Shown here: positions 60,541-64,000 of the stretch, one piece after another | Layout: each line of letters opens with the position of its first letter | Position numbering within the stretch: position 1 is the stretch's first letter | From: Plectrocnemia conspersa | Lineage: Eukaryota > Arthropoda > Insecta > Trichoptera > Polycentropodidae | Length of the DNA: 64,000 bases | Direction: 5' to 3' | NCBI GenBank assembly: GCA_009617715.1 | Contig: VTFK01000165.1 | Span: forward strand, 1-64,000 | Program-made: the position numbers and the translations under genes | The notes under the pieces: generated by a model | Told to the model about the DNA's origin: nothing | The model's input: the letters and a program-made list of their open reading frames with translations, nothing else | The model's database searches: none

Positions 60541-61520
60541 ACATCAGATCAATCTTGGGTTTAAATGTATCACACAACTTTGCCCTCGGGCAATTATTAT
60601 CTCATAATTTATTTAATTATAACAATTTAACACCAATGCGCCCTATACATATAAATGACATAATTTTATTTAATATATTTTTTACATACATATATTACAG
60701 TGTAAAAATATAGAATTAAATTAAATAATATTTTACATACATATTTTCAAAGAATTTTGCGTTTCTCTTTGATGTTCATGTCATCTTAATATAGGAATAT
60801 TTCTATAAAATTTATAGTTTTAGGTATTTATCCGTAAAATACGTATAGGACTTTATTATTTCGTCAAAACATATTTCGTTAAAAATATTTAATCAAAAGC
60901 AATTAAAAATTTAACTAGTGTATCTAATTTGTATTTAATTTAATATGTATTTTAAGGATTTAAAACATATGATTCCTGAAAAATTTGATTTGCCTCAAGT
61001 TCATTTAAAAACACTTGTTAGAGTCCGATGTATGTACGTATTGTAGAATGATAGTAATGTGCAACGTATATAGTCGTTTTCAGCCCAAAAATTGATACTT
61101 TTCTACTTTGATTATTATTTTATTAACAACTATTACTAATTTGTACATATTTTTACTTGTATGTATACTGAATGTATATCACTGGAGCATACGATTTTTC
61201 AGAATGTTTGGGAAAGGTTAGGGTAACATACTTGATATAAAATAACGTAAAGTTTATTAATGAACTTCTTATTAATTTTGCGACAGGAAAAAAATATTAT
61301 AATATAAAATATATGATAAACAATTCTTTAGAAAAAACTAGCAGAGCATGTTTTACTAAAGCATGCACGCATTACTAAAAACATTCATTAAAGAAAATAG
61401 GAGCATAAGTTATAGTATTTTGCAGAAAGTTTATCACTCATTTTGTTTTGAACCAGTTTTATCATTAAAAAGGGACATATTTTAATTAAATTTAAACCAG
61501 TTTCGTCTCGTTTTCAGTTG
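60540..61520. other. AT-rich spacer
   Basis: No gene is seen. GAGCATGTTTTACTAAAGCATGCACG near 61345 contains a small inverted GCATG pair. Confidence 0.4.
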
Positions 61521-61960
61521 TGTAACAACCTCATTCTACCAGCACGATAAACTAATGTTAAAATTGGTGACTAAAATCCGAAAAACCTGGGTTCAAATTC
61601 TATTTGAACCATTTGGGAGATCATGATTAGTAATTATTATATAGTTAGAATTTCCATCGATTAGCACATATTATGTTTTTCTAGATTTTTTGTACTTCTA
61701 TATGAACCTTTGCGTTATTCATTTTTAATCGTGTCTTAGAGATTAAATTTAGAAATGTTTATTAAATTATAATTTGGTTCAATCTTCACAAATTTTTTTT
61801 TTTTAGATTTTCTCAGATTTTTATAATCTCATAAAGGAATATTGTGACTTAATGTTAATTATTTAAGATTGAGCTAGGTCGTGTATATTAGGTTTAAAAT
61901 CTCTTTTAATGAGCTACTTCAGCTCATAAATATCATATTTGTATATATTATAAAAAAATG
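61520..61960 (+). mobile_element. Full-length-looking SINE-like element
   Basis: The head CCAGCACGATAAACTAATG is followed by TTGGTGACTAAAATCC and the box-B-like CCTGGGTTCAAATTC near 61588. Then come TTTTAATCGTGTCTTAGAGA near 61727, TTTTTATAATCTCATAAAGGAATATTGTG and GAGCTAGGTCGTGTATATTA near 61871. It is the most complete copy and runs into the tandem array that follows. Confidence 0.6.
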
Positions 61961-62880
61961 GTTGAACATAGCTTGTTATAATATATGAAAATAAAAAAGG
62001 AAGTAGTGTAACTGCAGCGACTAAAATATATTTAGAGAACGGTATAGACGTAGGGATTGTGAGTTTAGTTTTATATCAAGACTATGGTAGATGTATTATA
62101 AATTTTTTTCAGAAAAGGTTTTCCAAATTTTCTTCATATCATGGAAAAATATCGTGATGAATAATTAAAATCGAGCTAAATCGTACATATTAGGCATAAA
62201 AAAAAATCTAGTAATGAGTTATTTTAATTTATACAAAGTAGCATATGTGTATAAAAAATATGGTCAAGCAAAGCATGTAACAATATATAAAATTAACAAA
62301 AGGAAGTAGTGCAACTACAGAGACTAAAATATATTTATAGAACGGTGATTGTGGCTTTAGTTTTATATCAAATCTATAGTAGATGCAGATTCTTGACTGA
62401 TCTCTAGAGAAATTGTTTTCAGGTTAGGTTTCCTAAATGTTTTCTATATCATGGTGATTAATTAAAATCGAGCTAAATCGTACATATTAGGTATAAAAAA
62501 TCTCTAATACAAAGTATCATATATGTATACAAAAAAATGGTCAAACAAAGCATGTAGTAATATATAAATTCACAAAAGGAAGTAGTGCAACTACAGCGAT
62601 TAAAATATATTTTGAGAACGGCGTAATTTTAATAGTTTTAGTTTAATATCAAAGCTATGCTAGATGCAAAATCTTTACTAGAGAAATTATTTTCAGATTA
62701 GGTTTTCCTAGATTTTCATTATTTAACAAATAAACATCGCGATGATTAATTAAAATTGAGCTAAGTCGTATATATTACGTATAAAAAATATTTTATGATG
62801 ATCTATTCCAGATCATTAAAAAAATATAATACAAATTTTTAATGAACGGTGAAAATGTGGTGATTGTGGTTGAGCAATTG
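61797..62880 (+). repeat. Tandem array of SINE-related units, ~295-bp period
   Basis: GAGCTAAATCGTACATATTA recurs in variant form at about 61871, 62173, 62470 and 62757 (spacings 302, 297 and 287 bp). AAAGGAAGTAGTGCAACTAC recurs at about 61998, 62298 and 62576. Each unit also has a TTTTCAGaTTAGGTTTTCC block and an AGCATGTAAcAATATATAAA block. About 3.6 units are present; the last is truncated. The unit is the 3' half of the SINE-like family plus a tRNA-like GTAGTGCAACTACAGCGACT head, so the array may have formed by unequal exchange between tandem insertions. Confidence 0.8.
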
Positions 62881-64000
62881 AAATTTATATAAATTAATGA
62901 TAGTGGCAAAGCTCTGTAGTTGAGTGCCGCATACTTTTTTACATGTACTAAATATTTGCGGATCATTGCTTACCAGAAAAAATCGTAAATAATTTTTAAA
63001 TCGCATTATAATAGATAAAAATGACTTATGCAACCTCTGAAAATCAACCCTTTTTAGAAAGTATATATAGTGTCTAATATTTTATTTCCCATTTCCTCGG
63101 CATAAGCCATTAACCTGGGTAACTAATTTATTTATTTAATTATTCTCCTTTTTATTATTTTTTAAGGGCAAAAAAAAAACGCGTTTCAATCAATAACTAG
63201 AATTTTTTTAAAGATATTTTATGTTTTTTAATGTTTTTTAGAAAGAAATCCACTAATACAAGTATTTTCAACAATTGGATAGTTTAAGCCTACAGTAAAT
63301 TGATTCTTAAAAGTCAACTTTAACTTGATCGCTGAGGACAGGGCTGAATTATAATTATTAAAATATTATTTTTACCTTTTTTAAAAAATTCTTTGCATAT
63401 TTTCCTCAGATTCGTTATCGTTCACAAAGCTTTATATATTATTTTATACATTTTTTGAAAGCTTTCAGTAATTATTTATAATCGATACATAGTTATTAAT
63501 TTTAGTCTGGATTTAGTTATAAGAACAGTACTTTGTAACCAGCAAATCCATACCTTCCTTGTGTATTTACACGTGCCGGTGCATCTCTTCCGTTAAACAA
63601 CCAATCACATGGCACAAATTTAAGACCACGCTTTGAATATTGCTCCATTGACTTTCAAATATATTTTGTAAATTAGCTGTAGCTTTTATTTTAAAACGAC
63701 TGTACTTAGTAAACTAAAAAGGCATTTTTTTCACATTGTCCAATCAATCCCAGATAAGATTCTTGCTCTTAAATCAACAACAAAAAAGTATAAAATCAAT
63801 ATATCGTATGATAAAAGTTATTCTGTTGATTAAATAAAATTATTATTTTTTTACTTTTGCCTCAACTTAAATTAAGCATTATTTTATGGATACTTTGAAT
63901 TGTCAAATATAGATTATGCTTTACCATTATTTAAAAACTCATATTCATCATTTTTTAAAAATTTCAATACCTTAATTATAAGGTTTTTTATTTTAAAATT
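62880..64000. other. AT-rich spacer to the window end
   Basis: No gene is seen. A short balanced patch at about 63558-63640 (TGTGTATTTACACGTGCCGG; CAATCACATGGCAC) resembles a small regulatory patch. The window ends in AT-rich DNA. Confidence 0.4.

Noticed and set aside
60169..60607. Opposed 89- and 91-codon frames
   Set aside because: No recognisable domain, mutual overlap and no splice context. Kept only as an island.

Overview
This window looks like AT-rich animal DNA (my eye estimate is roughly 70-75% A+T) and not prokaryotic DNA. It has no operon-like or densely packed open reading frames, but it has tRNA-derived SINE-like repeats, small DNA transposons with target-site duplications, AT-rich tandem arrays, (GT)n and (AT)n microsatellites, and intron-type splice signals. 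The composition and repeats fit a compact-bodied invertebrate, most plausibly an insect such as a hemipteran. That placement is inference, because no host protein-coding exon is visible to anchor it.

No host coding gene can be supported on either strand. The open frames are short, lack recognisable domains, and fall either in low-complexity GC-rich patches (for example 28574-29068 and 57382-57663) or in repeats (the TA run near 19.0 kb, the GGAGTC arrays near 40.6 kb). The only recognisable protein remnants lie in a decayed DNA transposon at 511-2891. Its frames are broken, and it is bounded by terminal inverted repeats of about 330 bp.

The main functional hypothesis is that the window lies inside one very long intron of a plus-strand gene. 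Two sites, at 26539/26540 and 59064/59065, join a pyrimidine-rich 3' splice site directly to a consensus 5' splice site (TTTCAG|GTGAGT). This is the arrangement of recursive (ratchet) splice sites known from long insect introns. They lie 32.5 kb apart on the same strand. Against the AT-rich background stand about 25 GC-richer islands of 200-900 bp. They carry homeodomain-like, E-box, CRE, TCF-like and FTZ-F1-like motifs but no credible coding, and they look like cis-regulatory DNA. A giant intron with many regulatory islands suggests a developmental regulator or neural/adhesion gene, but the gene cannot be named.

Layout: 0-3 kb island plus decayed TIR transposon; 3-7.3 kb direct repeat and islands; 8.2-9 kb decayed ~130-bp tandem repeat; 9.26-9.74 kb GC-ended MITE with 9-bp target duplication; 10.6 kb orphan array of GCGCT/TTTGACGTACG motifs; 11.3-12 kb island; 12.47-13.69 kb nine-copy tandem array; 14.3-21.1 kb inverted duplication (arms ~1.05 kb) enclosing regulatory-like islands and an (AT)n tract; 22-26 kb islands, a SINE and a 38-bp perfect palindrome; 26.5 kb recursive splice site; 28.6-34.7 kb islands and a 137-bp hairpin; 35-37 kb AT-rich with duplications; 39.5-40.8 kb tandem array and a hAT-type MITE with perfect 8-bp target duplication; 41.7-46.4 kb islands; 46.9-47.8 kb duplicated SINE-like units; 49.2 kb island with an evenly spaced FTZ-F1-like triplet; 50.5-58 kb islands including a very GC-rich one at 57.4 kb; 59.06 kb second recursive splice site; 61.5-62.9 kb SINE running into a ~295-bp tandem array; AT-rich to the end.
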